From NCBI GenBank assembly GCA_014155875.1, contig JACEFZ010011394.1:62001-126000 (forward strand): a stretch of DNA of 64,000 bases, in the 5' to 3' direction. The notes below the pieces were generated by a model that did no database searches, was not told the DNA's origin, and saw only the letters and a program-made list of their open reading frames with translations. Shown here piece after piece: positions 48,488 through 60,236 of the stretch. Positions within the stretch are counted from its first letter, which is position 1. Each line of letters opens with the position of its first letter. The translations under genes and the position numbers were made by a program. The stretch is from Cepaea nemoralis (lineage: Eukaryota; Mollusca; Gastropoda; Stylommatophora; Helicidae).

Positions 48488-49355
48488 GTGGTTGTCTGTA
48501 AGTATTCTTATCAAGAATCTTCGCTGTACGGACCTCTTATCAAGAATCCTCGCTGTACAGGCAGTCGTTATTAGCGGAGATATGAAAACCGGCTTGCCAG
48601 GGCGGGTTGCGGTGCAATGGTTATCATCTTGCTGAGCAAAAGAATAGGAAAAACCAGCACGTTTTTTTTTGGATCCTTCGAAATAAGAGGCTCAGGAAAA
48701 AGAAACTTCAAGGCAAATAGAATCAAGTAGAGACGTTGTATTGAGAGATCAGTTATCTACTTCGCATCAAGATTGCCTGGAGCGAACTGAAAGCCGTTGA
48801 ATCGTGACCTTGAGAGTCTGAGGAAACAAGTCAATCGCTCATTTGAAAGACAAGCAGTAATGAGAAGCTCATCAACAGAGGCGATATCGTTAGGGAACTC
48901 TCGGAAGTGGGAGGGGCAGACTGGGCTGCCGACCTACTGAAGAGGGGACCCAAATTATCGCTTTAGTGAGCTACAGTTTTCAAGACGTCGCTTTTATGTG
49001 CCCTGTTATCGGGTGAAGAGAAGGTTCAAGGCTGGTAGGGGCTCAACCAGGGGCTGAAGTTACTGAGACGTTGGAAGAAGAAACTCCCTAGCTGAAGTGC
49101 GTGATCGGTTGGAGGAGCATTTCGATTAACACAGACTCCTAGCGTTTGAGTTCTACCTGACAGCGAACATAGAGGAATCCGTCTTTCTTGGATCGGGAGC
49201 AGAGATATGGTAATTAGTAGACCTTAATTATTATTTTAAGTACCATTGACTGGTTGAACAATTCTTATTGTGTAAAGTAAATACGATCATGTCTTTAAAT
49301 TAGCTGCTTACAAATGTGAATTTGATTTTATTAGTGTACACCAAAATATTTCAGC
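48488..49355 (+). other. Gypsy A leader (continued)
   Basis: Continues the gypsy A leader from 34966-35212 after the nested element, starting with its target duplication gtggt. A near-repeated 'cttatcaagaatcytcgctg' occurs at about 48505-48555. Non-coding. Confidence 0.6.
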
Positions 49356-50330
49356 ATGACAGAACAAGATTCATTGGCACAAGTTTTGACGGGGGTAGGA
49401 ACAGTGATAGATAGGCTTAACACAGCCGTGAAACAACAAGGAATGACAACTGAAATTGTTAAGTTTAGTGGACAGGCAAGAGATTTTAAGAAGTGGATAA
49501 CTTCCATAGAAAAATATGCATATTTGGTGTCAGCATCAGATGAAGAGAAAATGAAACTTGCTTATCAAGCAGCAACAGAACCGGTTTCACATCATATCAG
49601 AAGAAAATTAGAGGCTAGAGTAGATGAGACATGGGAGCAGTTCAAAGACGACCTGGCCCATAAGTACGCGGAAATAACGGACCCACAACATGCGTTTTCG
49701 GTGTTAAGACAGTCTAAACAAAACGCTGGAGAGACGGTACAATTGTTCAGCGATAGGTTGATCAACCTAGCTGAAGAAGCATTCTTAGGACAGAATGTAC
49801 GAGGAGAAGAGGTGGAGAGGATGTTAGTCGGGATTTTTGTAGATGGCATAAAATTCGATGGACTGAAATTTAAGCTGATGAGAGAAAACCCCGAGAGGTT
49901 ATCACAAGCTGTAGATATTGCGGTACAAGAAGAAAATTTGAGACGTAGATTTAGATTGAGAACAGGACGAGAAATAGGAACTAGTCGAGAAGACAGGATT
50001 GAGGAGCCTATGGAGATAGGACAAACAAGGTTCGGATGGAATAGGAGAGGAGGTATACAGACGTTACAAGGTAGTAATAGAAATGCTTATGATGAAAGAA
50101 GACAAATGAGGTATCCTACAAGTGAGACAGTAGGTAACACAAATAACACAAATATAGTCTGTTGGTTTTGTGGTCAACGCGGACACGTGTTTCGCTTCTG
50201 TGGTAACAGGCGTGTCCAGTCGAATACACAAAGTAGAAATTACAATAGCAGGTTGAATAGGAATGTTGAAGATAGACACAGAAATTTTACAGGTACAAGA
50301 ACGCAGGAAAACCGGCGCCCTACCTATTAA
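49356..50330 (+). CDS. gag: Gypsy A Gag
   Basis: 324 residues, intact. Capsid-type segment with FSGQARDFKKWITSIEKYA, TWEQFKDDLAHKYAE and QNAGETVQLFSDRLINLAEE, and the MHR-like tail EENLRRRFRLRTG. CCHC knuckle CWFCGQRGHVFRFC at about residues 270-283, then a basic Asn/Arg-rich end. It packages element RNA. Confidence 0.9.
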   Translation: MTEQDSLAQVLTGVGTVIDRLNTAVKQQGMTTEIVKFSGQARDFKKWITSIEKYAYLVSASDEEKMKLAYQAATEPVSHHIRRKLEARVDETWEQFKDDLAHKYAEITDPQHAFSVLRQSKQNAGETVQLFSDRLINLAEEAFLGQNVRGEEVERMLVGIFVDGIKFDGLKFKLMRENPERLSQAVDIAVQEENLRRRFRLRTGREIGTSREDRIEEPMEIGQTRFGWNRRGGIQTLQGSNRNAYDERRQMRYPTSETVGNTNNTNIVCWFCGQRGHVFRFCGNRRVQSNTQSRNYNSRLNRNVEDRHRNFTGTRTQENRRPTY

Positions 50331-50745
50331 ATAGGACCTGTAGTAGGAGGGAAAATAACAAGGTCCCAAGATTTAAAGAATATGTTAATAACAGGTATAA
50401 TAAGACGAGTAGAGAATACTTTCAACTAGATGAAGTCAAACAGTTTACAGAAAATAAAACAGATCCTAGCTCATGTATAATAGAAATAGGAAAATATAGA
50501 TTTCGTACATTAATTGATTCAGGAGCTCAGGTTAATGTAATTAAAGAAAGTTTTTTATATAAAATAATGAGAAATTGTAGAATATTTAGGAGTCGTAATA
50601 ATCTTCACTCTGTTACAGGACAGAATTTACAAGTAATTGGACAAACAATGATCAATTTTAAATTAGGAGGGATCAACGTAAGACATCTTTTTCATGTAGT
50701 GAAAGATTTAAATAGAAACATGCTTATAGGAAGAGATTTTTAATA
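50331..50745 (+). pseudogene. pol: Gypsy A protease (frame-broken)
   Basis: The frame with IEIGKYRFRTLIDSGAQVNV carries the aspartic protease active site (DSGA), followed by VTGQNLQVIGQTMINF and NMLIGRDF. A stop next to a T-run at about 50740 ends the frame. The protein continues in another frame from about 50745. Confidence 0.85.
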
Positions 50746-50808
50746 AAAACCGGAGTAAGACTTTACTTTGATTTACACAAATTAAAATTCAAGGACGTAT
50801 ATGTAGAT

Positions 50809-51468
50809 ATGGAAGAAGACATGCATATATCAGCACTAGTTAGAGTTAAAATGTCTACGACGTTAAAACCACAGTCTGTTAATTTGATACAAGCAAAGGT
50901 AAAGAGAAACCCATATTATGTGGTAGGACACACAGCTAGAATCACTGAATTGCAAAAGGAAGTAATTGATGAGCCTGGTCTAGAAGTCCCGGATGGAATA
51001 ATATCATTAGATAAACACTTAACCTTTACAGTAATGATTATTAACAACACAGGTAGAGAAATTAGACTATACAGAGGATGTGTAATAGCCAAACTAGAAC
51101 ATAACATTAGTGACATATTAGTAACAGATAGAGTAAAAATGCCGGGAACAAACTATTCAGAAACTCCTAGTGAAAGAATTAATAACAGACGCAGACGCGG
51201 AAGAAAAGGGAACGTGCAAAAGGATGAATTGATCCATCCATTCAGAAGAAATATAGCCCAAATACATTCATTAGACAAAATGACAAGGGAACAAGAATTG
51301 TTGGCACAGTTAAAAGCTCCACCAGAAAATAAGAAAGTATTAGAACAACTTATAAAAGAAAATCAGGATGTATTTGCAATTAATGATTTAGAATTGGGAA
51401 GGACAAAAACAGTTACAATGGAAATAGATATGGGAGATCATCCACCAATTAGTTTAAAACCGTATTGA
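50809..51468 (+). CDS. pol: Gypsy A protease-RT spacer
   Basis: 220 residues between protease and RT with LEVPDGIISLDKHLTFTVMI, REIRLYRGCVIAKLEH and, near the end, KENQDVFAINDLELGRTKTV, the lead-in to gypsy RTs. It ends at a TGA (51466-51468), after which the RT frame continues without other change. Confidence 0.8.
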   Translation: MEEDMHISALVRVKMSTTLKPQSVNLIQAKVKRNPYYVVGHTARITELQKEVIDEPGLEVPDGIISLDKHLTFTVMIINNTGREIRLYRGCVIAKLEHNISDILVTDRVKMPGTNYSETPSERINNRRRRGRKGNVQKDELIHPFRRNIAQIHSLDKMTREQELLAQLKAPPENKKVLEQLIKENQDVFAINDLELGRTKTVTMEIDMGDHPPISLKPY

Positions 51469-53718
51469 ACTCCCTTAAGAAATAGAGAAATTGTTGAAAA
51501 GGCAATAGAAGATATGTTGAAAGCAGGAATAATAACAAGATCGAAGTCAGAATGGTCATCTCCGATCGTCATCGTGACCAAACCTGATAGTTCACATCGA
51601 TTCTGCTGTGACTATCGGGCGTTGAACAAAATCACTAAGAATGTAGCGTACCCATTGCCGGTGATTGATGATATTTTGGGGTTGCTTAATGGCTCTACAT
51701 TTTTCACGACACTAGACGCAAGATCAGGATTCTGGTGTATCCCGATGTCGGAAAATGCTCAAAAGAAAAGTGCTTTCTGTACTCATATGGGTTCTTACGA
51801 ATTCTTACGAATGCCATTCGGGGTTCGAACGGCTCCATCTCACTACATGCTGTTAATAAATGAGGTATTAGAGGGTATGCAAAAGTTTGCATTGGCATAC
51901 ATAGACGACATTCTAATCTATACAGCAGGGGATATAGATGATCACTTAAAACATGTAAGATTAGTATTCGACAGATTAAGAATACATGATGTTAAATTAA
52001 AGCTTAGTAAATGCGAGTTTTTAAAAACAGAAACAAAATATTTGGGGTATATTATTAATAGAGACGGAATTAAACCAGACCAAGACAAGATAAAGGTTAT
52101 TAAAGAGTTACCTCCTCCAACTAACGTAAAAGAAGTGCGTGCGTTTATTGGAACCTGTGGGTATTATAGGCGCTTTATCCCAGGGTTTTCAAAAATAGCA
52201 GAACCTATTACTAACTTAACGGGCAAATACGCTAGATTTAAGTGGGATGATGAGTGTCAAAAAGCGTTCGAGTTTTTAAAAAACAGCTTAACAGTGGTAC
52301 CACTATTGACGCATCCAGATTTGAATAAACAGTTAATACTATATACAGATGCTTCAGATAATGCTATAGGAGCGTGTTTGGTTCAACCATATGAAGGAAA
52401 AGAATCTGGAATACCAGGAGTTAAAAATGAAAGGCCAATTTATTTCTTGTCTCATAAACTTAGCAGGTCGCAGCGAAAATGGTCGACTATCGAGAAGGAG
52501 GCTTATGCTATTCATTATGCTCTACAGAAACTTAACTACTATCTACATAACGCAAATTGTGTTATTAGAACTGACCACATGCCTTTAAAATCTCTGTTAG
52601 ATGCTCCAGTGCAGAACAGGAAAATACAGACGTGGGCATTGAATCTACAGGGATACAATACAAAAATTGAATACATACCAGGTAGGATTAACACATGTGC
52701 TGATTTATTGTCTAGGATCCCGTATCCACAGTCATCAGGAGACACAGAAGATGAAGGTGAACCAGAGATAGACGACCGAAACTGGCAAGTAAATATATTA
52801 GATTCTGCCATAATAAATAGAGAAGAGTTTGAGAGTTTACCATCGGATCAAGAGTCTGAACCTAGAGCAGAAGACCCACATTTAGCACAATTTAATATGA
52901 AAGAAGAACAAGAATTAGATCCAAAAGTCTTACAAATAAAACAGAAGTTAAAAGAAACGGAGGAGAATAAATATAAGAAGAATTATTTAGTTTTGCAAGA
53001 GGATGAACAGTTATATTATATGAGTGAAAGGAACGAACAGCTAAGGAAATATATTCCAAAACATTTGGAAAATGAAGTTTTAAAGGCATATCATGATGAG
53101 AATGGTCATCTCGGTCGTGATAAATTAGTGAAAGCACTTACGAGTAAATATTATTGGCCGAACTTATTTAAATCTGCTTGTAAATATGTAGATACGTGTG
53201 AAAGATGCAGATTAAGGAACATGAAAACAATTAAGTGTCCCTTACAAGATACAGATATTCCTCAGTTTCCAATGCAAAAAATTAGTTTAGATATATCGGG
53301 TCCTCACCCTAGAACATTGTCAGGGAACGTGTATTTAATTCATATAGTAGACGTCTACAGTCTTTGGCCGGAAGTTTATGCAATCCCAGATAAGAGCGCA
53401 GATACTGTCATTAATATTTTTTTACAGGAATTCGTACCAAGATTTAGTTGCCCACAGATTGTACTCACGGATAATGGTAAAGAGTTTGTGAATAAGAAAT
53501 TCGAAAAGTTATTAAAAGATTTGAATATAAAACATATAAAGACCTCATACTATAGACCTTCAAATGCTAAGAACGAACGACAACATAGGACATTATACGA
53601 TATTATAGCAAAGATCGTTGATGAACATGAAAAAGATTGGGATCTGTTCCTAGGACCCGCGCTTAGTGCTATACGCCAAATCAAAATAAGAGCACGGGGT
53701 TGTCACCATTCTATTTAA
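51469..53718 (+). CDS. pol: Gypsy A RT, RNase H and integrase
   Basis: Open frame of 734+ residues. RT: SEWSSPIVIVTKPD, FFTTLDARSGFWCI, MPFGVRTAPSHY and the catalytic LAYIDDILIY. RNase H: LYTDASDNAIGACLV, TIEKEAYAIHYALQK, IRTDHMPLKSLL. Integrase: finger (AYHDENGHLGRDKLVKALTS, CERCRLRN) and DDE core (ISLDISGPHP, VLTDNGKEFVNK, PSNAKNERQHR). The frame is lost near 53690, close to the end of the core. Standard gypsy order. Confidence 0.95.
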   Translation, partial: TPLRNREIVEKAIEDMLKAGIITRSKSEWSSPIVIVTKPDSSHRFCCDYRALNKITKNVAYPLPVIDDILGLLNGSTFFTTLDARSGFWCIPMSENAQKKSAFCTHMGSYEFLRMPFGVRTAPSHYMLLINEVLEGMQKFALAYIDDILIYTAGDIDDHLKHVRLVFDRLRIHDVKLKLSKCEFLKTETKYLGYIINRDGIKPDQDKIKVIKELPPPTNVKEVRAFIGTCGYYRRFIPGFSKIAEPITNLTGKYARFKWDDECQKAFEFLKNSLTVVPLLTHPDLNKQLILYTDASDNAIGACLVQPYEGKESGIPGVKNERPIYFLSHKLSRSQRKWSTIEKEAYAIHYALQKLNYYLHNANCVIRTDHMPLKSLLDAPVQNRKIQTWALNLQGYNTKIEYIPGRINTCADLLSRIPYPQSSGDTEDEGEPEIDDRNWQVNILDSAIINREEFESLPSDQESEPRAEDPHLAQFNMKEEQELDPKVLQIKQKLKETEENKYKKNYLVLQEDEQLYYMSERNEQLRKYIPKHLENEVLKAYHDENGHLGRDKLVKALTSKYYWPNLFKSACKYVDTCERCRLRNMKTIKCPLQDTDIPQFPMQKISLDISGPHPRTLSGNVYLIHIVDVYSLWPEVYAIPDKSADTVINIFLQEFVPRFSCPQIVLTDNGKEFVNKKFEKLLKDLNIKHIKTSYYRPSNAKNERQHRTLYDIIAKIVDEHEKDWDLFLGPALSAIRQIKIRARGCHHSI

Positions 53719-54563
53719 TATACGGGAGAGAACCAATACTACCTATAGATAATCTGTTAAAACCAAGACGGAAATATATGGGGGAAGATTTTCAAGAGAC
53801 CATCATACAGGAATTGCATAAAGCACACGTAAGTTTAAAGAATAATATAATTAAAGCTAGAGAAAGACAGAAAAAGTACAAAAACGTGAATACAAAATTA
53901 CAGGAGTTTAAAGTGGGTGATAGAGTTTATTACAAGAAGCATAGAAGGAACTCTAAGTTTGATGCTCGTTGGGTCCCAGGTTATTACGTTTTGGAAAAGC
54001 TAGGAAATGTATCGTATAGTATCAAGAACCAGATCACGGGACTTGTGGCAAGGGCACACGTGGAACACTTAAGAAGAGATGAGGATGAGAAGGGAAATAA
54101 TAATTATAATAATAATTATTATTCAGACACCGGATACTTAGATGAACAGGTCGTCAGAGGAGCTACAATAACCCCAGGTGTTAGAAAAGCTCCAGCACAA
54201 AATCAGTTAATAACAACTCCAGTTTGCGATGATACTCAAGAACAGACAATACCAAAAACGATAGAAGAAGAAAATGTGAATGAGGGTCATTATGATAGTA
54301 TAGAATTTATGGAAGAGGAAATAGGTGCTCCATTTAAGAATACTAGACAAGCAACGAAAAGAAGAATGGACAAACAAAGAGAAAGAGAAGTAAAAAGACA
54401 GAGAAGAATTAGAGATTATTCAACAAGCGGTGAAGATATGCCTCTACTAGAAAGGTCCTTAAGAAAGAATGATAGACAAATTAGATGGGATATTGAACGG
54501 AAGAAATTAGTGGCTGCTAGCGAGAGACATACAGATGAAGAAGAGGAAATGGATGAAAAGTAA
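53700..54563 (+). CDS. pol: Gypsy A integrase C-terminal region
   Basis: Continues integrase in a new frame: SPFYLIYGREPILPID, then KVGDRVYYKKHRRNSKFDAR, WVPGYYVLEKLGNVSYSI and ARAHVEHLRR, the chromodomain/SH3-like tail of gypsy integrases. A long charged region follows, ending TDEEEEMDEK. Confidence 0.88.
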   Translation: MSPFYLIYGREPILPIDNLLKPRRKYMGEDFQETIIQELHKAHVSLKNNIIKARERQKKYKNVNTKLQEFKVGDRVYYKKHRRNSKFDARWVPGYYVLEKLGNVSYSIKNQITGLVARAHVEHLRRDEDEKGNNNYNNNYYSDTGYLDEQVVRGATITPGVRKAPAQNQLITTPVCDDTQEQTIPKTIEEENVNEGHYDSIEFMEEEIGAPFKNTRQATKRRMDKQREREVKRQRRIRDYSTSGEDMPLLERSLRKNDRQIRWDIERKKLVAASERHTDEEEEMDEK

Positions 54564-54578
54564 GAATGAAATAGTAGT

Positions 54579-54683
54579 ATGGAAGAAACTAATAAGTTAT
54601 ACGAAGAAGAAGATATTGATGTGGAGATAGCACTTATTCAAAGAAACTTGGAGTTATTGAAGAAGTGGAAACGTAGGAAGTAA
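54579..54683 (+). CDS. Small ORF after gypsy A pol
   Basis: 34 codons, MEETNKLYEEEDIDVEIALI and on to KKWKRRK. Acidic start, basic end. It is probably either a leftover of the pol tail or chance; no family is recognised. Confidence 0.3.
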   Translation: MEETNKLYEEEDIDVEIALIQRNLELLKKWKRRK

Positions 54684-56721
54684 ATGGATAGAAAATACTG
54701 CAGATAGCAAGATATAAATTTCATGATTTAAAAAGGAAAGAGATACTTGATGAAGTATATGAGACGGTGGAAAGGGAAAAGGCTTCTATTGATACTTTTC
54801 ATAATGGTCTTGAGGAGTAGTTAGGCATTCGGATAACTAATATAGATGTGAGTGAGGCATATATTTTTCTCTCTCTGTGATGGAATTTCTGATCGATTTC
54901 TTGAGTTTTTCTTAGATAGATAAGTTAGTCAATGGTACAGCAGGTAGATGTACTCTATAGTAAATAGACAAGTTTTTATTGGTGCTAGAAATACCGTGGT
55001 TAATGGTAATGATTAAGAAGTTGCTATAGATGAAGGAGAAACAATTGGTGTACCGAACCACAAGTTCTATTGGTAGATAGTACGGTCATTGTTGGTTTAT
55101 GACTTTTATTGAGAGAACAGTTAGGAATTGGTCTGTAGGTAACAGATATATATACGTGGCAGTGAGTTGTTTTAGTTTCTCGGTTATAAAAAAATAATGG
55201 AATGACTTGTGTGAATAGATATGTGTTACATTGGTTCGTATAGGAGGCCAATGTTGCTGGGTCACTTTACGTAGTTAATTCTAAGTGAATTATATTTTTT
55301 TTTGAAAACCTTCTCTTTAGCGAGAAGACAGTTATTTTTATTGAATTTGAGATTTTAATGCCTCATATATAATATGTTTTTTTGGCTTGATTTGGTCCTG
55401 TAAAATGATTGTTATTATTTGATTTTAGAATAGGATTATTGTGTTCTTAGACTTTTGCGTACAAACTATTGGTCCGTAAAAGAGACCAGTAGTGTTAGGT
55501 AGAGTATGTTTTTCTTAGTATGCATGTTAAATTATTTTAAAATGTGTTTTTCTTTGAATGGGTTGACATCTTTAGTTAATATGAGGGGAAACATAAATAT
55601 GTATAAAAAACTATTTGGGGGGGTATGATGTCCTGTTTTGATTTTATTTCGCTTCACTCATAATTTAAATAAGTTGTTTTGTGTGTTAGGTTACCTTGTT
55701 AGTAAATATGTTACAAATTTAATTAAGTTCAAATAAGTATAATGTTGGCTAGAATAAAGAAAATACATGGGGCTTTATTTAAGACCCTTCGTTCAGAAAA
55801 GAGTTAATAAAACTACTGAGGGCTAATAGAGAGACACATTCTCTTTGTGAATATTAAGTTGCTGTGGTAATCGACATGAAGAGGTTCTTATGGATATGAA
55901 GTATTAGAAAGTAAAATAGGAGCTGCATTAAAGTCAGCATTATGGGAAGATATAAGGTTGGGTATATGAAAAAAAGAAGAAAAAGGGGGGGGGGAGACTG
56001 TGAATGGCAGCATATAAGTTGGGATATATATAGATGGACAAGGAAGCAGATCATGGGATATGAGGGGGCAAGATATAGGAGCTGTGAAAAATCAGCGTTA
56101 ATTACATTAAAAAAAATGTTCATGGAATATGAACATTGGCTCGTGGTCAAAGATGAGATAACGGAAATATAGACAAGATTGTGGATGGCAATATAAATGT
56201 TGAATATATAAATGTTGAGAAAACTTATATCAACTTAATTTATAGGGAACAAAGATGTATTTCATAAGATTTATTTAAAAAAAAAACTTTTTACCAAAAT
56301 TTTTTTGTTGGCAAGAGAGGTAAATGTGATTGTGTTGACTATTCATTCCTTTATGCTTTTCACTGGGTGCGCACCCCTTCTTTACTTTTTTATAACTACA
56401 TTGTTTTTGTGTGTGTCTATCCTGTGTTGTGAAAGTGAGGAATTTCATAATGTCAAGTGTACGATAACGATTTATACGAGCTGTTCTTATGATATATATA
56501 TTTTGTAAGAGAACTTTGAAGAGCCAAGAACGAACAAGAAATGTATAGTGGTTTACTATATGGCAGGGGAAAGAGTTACGGATAGATTGTCTTACTTAAA
56601 ATAAAGTTGGTTTGGGGAAGATTAGAGGAGTTGTGGGAGGTAAGGAAAGAGAGGGAATAGAATAGAGGGATTAGGAATAAAGACTTTTTAAGGAAAAAAG
56701 TCTTTCTGAAACATAGGAAGG
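54684..56721 (+). other. Gypsy A 3' non-coding region
   Basis: About 2 kb of AT-rich sequence with no env or other gene signature. Short frames look random. A weak purine stretch (aggaagg) abuts the 3' LTR. Confidence 0.6.
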
Positions 56722-56976
56722 TGTAGCAGAATGGATAAGTTAGGTGGGCAAAGCTACAGCACGCTTGAGCATCAGGATGGAATGGGAAGAAAGATGCTCA
56801 AGTCGTGACGTAGTTTGTTGTTAGGGCAGTCAGTAAACATCTGGGACTGGAGGAGAGAGGTCACCAATATTATGGAATTGTAATAAGATTGTTGTAGTGG
56901 TCATCAATGTGAAATAAAACTCCATTTATACTTAACCAGAGAACTCGTTGGTCCTCTATGTGTCTGCTTTGTTATA
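56722..56976 (+). repeat. Gypsy A 3' LTR
   Basis: 255 bp. Differs from the 5' LTR by one substitution (catcagg/catctgg) and an extra 'agtca' near 56828. Confidence 0.92.
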
Positions 56977-57282
56977 GTAATAACTCCTTCCGTGGTCTTA
57001 ACCGGTCTCGGAATCAAAGCGAGAGGTAACTGTTACGGGTTATAAGTCCTTGTCAATTGGCGTAGACATGGGGCGCCACGCGTTGCCTCTGACGGTGGGA
57101 GACACCTACAGGTGTCACTGATCAGCTACCGCCCGCCTCAAGCTGGGCAGCCCGCGGCTAATTGGGTGCTGATGCGCCACAGCCTGCCTGCTTAAATGGA
57201 TGCTTGGGGCTAGGACAAAATCTGAATCGCAGGCTGTAAAACCAATGCATCAGGTACTAATAAAAAGAAAAATAGAAACCTC

Positions 57283-60236
57283 AAGCTATGGCTTGCAACC
57301 TGGAACGTAAGAACCATGTGTCCAGGATTTTCCACTGACTTGACAAATATTGACGATGTGAGAAAAACGGCTGTGATTCATGCCGAACTCAATCGTCTTA
57401 ACATTGACATTGCCGGCCTGCAGGAGACTCGCCTCGCTGAGGAAGGGTCACTCAGGGAAAACAATTACACCTTTTTTTGAATGGTAGAGGGCAGGCTGAA
57501 AAAAAGATAACATGGTGTGGGCTTTGCAGTGAAGAATTCGCTACTGGGAATGATTGATATCCCAGCTGGAGGTAATGAAAGACTATTATCTCTGCGCTTG
57601 GCAACCTCTTGTGGTTTTGCCATCATTATCACTTGCATATACACCGACACTCGCTTCCTCTGACGATGTGAAGGATACGTTCTATGAGGAGCTAGACTCT
57701 GTGTTCAAGGCAGTTCCAAAATTCGACTACATTTATATGCTCGGTGATTTCAATGCTCGTGTGGGCAAGGACTCGAGTTCATGGCCAGTGTGCCTTGGAA
57801 AATACAATATCGGTCGCATGAATGAAAATGGGCAAAGGCTGCTGGAGCATTGCACCAGAAATGACTTATGTATTACAAACTCCTTTTTTAAAACAAAAGA
57901 GATGCATAAGGTCACATGGAAACATCCGAAATCCGACCATTGGCATCAGCTGGACTTCATTATCACACGGAGACAACATCTGAACCATACATCATTAACT
58001 CGAAGTTACCACAGTGCTGACTGTGATACGGATCACTCTTTGGTTGTTGCAAGAGTTAGACCAAAGAAAATCTACATAGATAAACACAAATCTAGCCAGG
58101 ATTAATATTATTAACACTCACAATCCTGCAAAGTGCTTTGAGTTTCAACAGCAACTTGAAGACGCTTTCACTGATACATCAGAGAATTGTACAGTAAGTG
58201 AGAAAGTGGAGTAAACTTAAGGAGACTATTTATAAAACAGCAGTACGGGTTTACGGCACTTTGATCATATGAGGCAGGACTGGTTTGCGGCAAAGAGCCA
58301 GATACTGCAGCCCTTGGTTGATTAAAAAGAAGATAGCTCTCTTAACTCTGAGTGAGCTGAAGCAAGCTAGGAAGGATGTGCAAAAGGCTGCCAGGCAGTG
58401 TGCTAATGACTATTGGATCCATTCAAATCGCAAGTGATAAGGAAAACATCAGACGCATGTATGAAGGGATAAAGAAAGCCTGTGGTCCAATAATCAAAAG
58501 AAGTGCACTACTGAAAACCTTGACTGGAGAAATCATCACTGATAAGAAACAGCAGATGGATAGATGGGTCGAGCACTATTTAGAGCTTTACTCAAGTGAG
58601 ACCAAGCTAGCGGATGATGTCCTCAACGCCATAGAGGCTCTACCAACTCTTGACCATCTGGACACACTTCTCACCATAACAGAAGTTAAGTGTGCTATAA
58701 ATGAACTTGCATCTGGCAAGGCTCCAGGTAAGAAGGGATTCCAATAGAGGTAATCAGGAGTGGGCAAGACACACGCACTCTACAAATCCACCAGCTAATA
58801 GAGCTATGCTGGCGAGAAGGACAGGTCCCACAGGATTTCAAAGATGCAAGCATCATAACGCTGTACAAGAACAAGGCGATCGGAGCGACTGCAACAACTA
58901 TAGGGGTATCTCAATTCTGTGTATTGTTGGAAAAGTATTTGCCAGAATTGTTCTGCGCAGACTTCAAGTCCTAAGAGATCAAGTCTACCCCGAATCACAG
59001 TCGGCTTCCGACAGAACCGGTTTACCATTGATATGCTATTCTCATTGCGACAAATGCAAGAAAAATGCCGGGAACAATATCAACCACTGTTTATTGCCTT
59101 CATCGACCTCACAAAGGCATTTGATTTGGTCAGTCGTGAGGGTCTGTTCAAAGCACTAAAGAAGATTGGCTGCCCACCAACTTTTCTGTCCATTGTGGAA
59201 TCGTTCCACACAGGCATGAAGTGTATAATCAAGTTTGATGGTGCAACTTCAGAAGAGTTTGAAATCAAGAGTGGAGTTAAACAAGGTTGTGTACTATCCC
59301 CCACCCTCTTTGGGATATACTTTTTACTTCTACTGAAATATGCCTTTCGTGACCAGGATGCCTATATATACATTCACTCACGCTCAGATGGTGGCCTCTA
59401 TAATGCTCAGAGATTGAAGGCCAAGACCAAAATTAGGAGGGTACTAATCAGAGAGTTGCTTTTTGGGGATGATTTTGCAATTACGACTCTGAGGAAGAAT
59501 TACAACGTCTACTATCTACATTCTCCAATGCTTGTTCTGAATTTGGTTTAACAGTTAACAAAATGAAGACACAGATTATGTCACAAGCTGCACATGGGGT
59601 ACCATCAATCTTTATTGACGTCGCCGAACTGGAGATAGTAGACCATTTTACATATCTAGGATCTTCCTCCGAAGTCGGAGAGTGTCTGCCTGTACGGCGA
59701 GGAACCACCAGTCTGCACACCAATAAGTCAGACATGGGACAACGGATTTGGACAACAGAATGTCTTCATCCGACATACAGGACTTCACGCTTGAGATCAC
59801 AGCCAGCGAACACAAGCAAGCAAGCAAGCATATCTAGGATCAGAGGTAAATAGCAAATTATCCCTACATCAGGAAATCAACATCAGGATTGGTAAGGCAG
59901 CAACAACAATGAACATGTTAGCAAAACGAGTCTGGGAGAACAGGAAGCTTACTGCCAAAACAAAAGTCCTTGTCTATCAAGCCTGTGTCCTTAGTACTCT
60001 TCTTTATGGCAGTGAAACCTGGACAACTTACTCACACCAAGAGAAACGTTTAAACAACTTTCGTATGCGGTGTCTGCGGAGAATTCTTGGTATTAAGTGG
60101 GAAGACAAAATCACAAATACTGAAGTATTGGAAAGATCAGGTTGTGTGACGGTGTATTCCACGCTCAGTCTTCGTAGAGTTAGATGGATATGACACGTTA
60201 GGAGGATGGATGAAGGTAGAATACCAAAAGACGTCT
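57283..60236 (+). pseudogene. LINE c endonuclease and RT (decayed, interrupted)
   Basis: Endonuclease: LWLATWNVRTMCPG, LNIDIAGLQETRLAEEGSL, YMLGDFNARVGKDSS, SADCDTDHSLVVARV. RT: ELASGKAPGK, RITVGFRQNRFTIDML, FIAFIDLTKAFDLVSREGL, GVKQGCVLSPTLFGIYF and the degraded catalytic box LLFGDDFAI (usually ADD). HFTYLGS follows, where a 165-bp insert enters, then KAATTMNMLAKRVWENRKL, LYGSETW and RRILGIKW. At least five frame changes or stops. It ends at the I-like LINE insertion (60237). Confidence 0.85.
59651..59841 (+). mobile_element. SINE-like (AAGC)n retroposon, 5'-truncated copy 3
   Basis: The insert at 59664-59828 is flanked by a 13-bp duplication, catatctaggatc (59651-59663 and 59829-59841). 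It matches the 3' part of the 6259-6587 family, with an internal deletion, and ends in (AAGC)n. It breaks LINE c just after the YLGS codons, so the uninterrupted LINE sequence gives an unambiguous empty site. Confidence 0.92.

Noticed and set aside
54684..56721. env-like gene in gypsy A
   Set aside because: Only short frames without signal peptide, Cys pattern or paired membrane helices.
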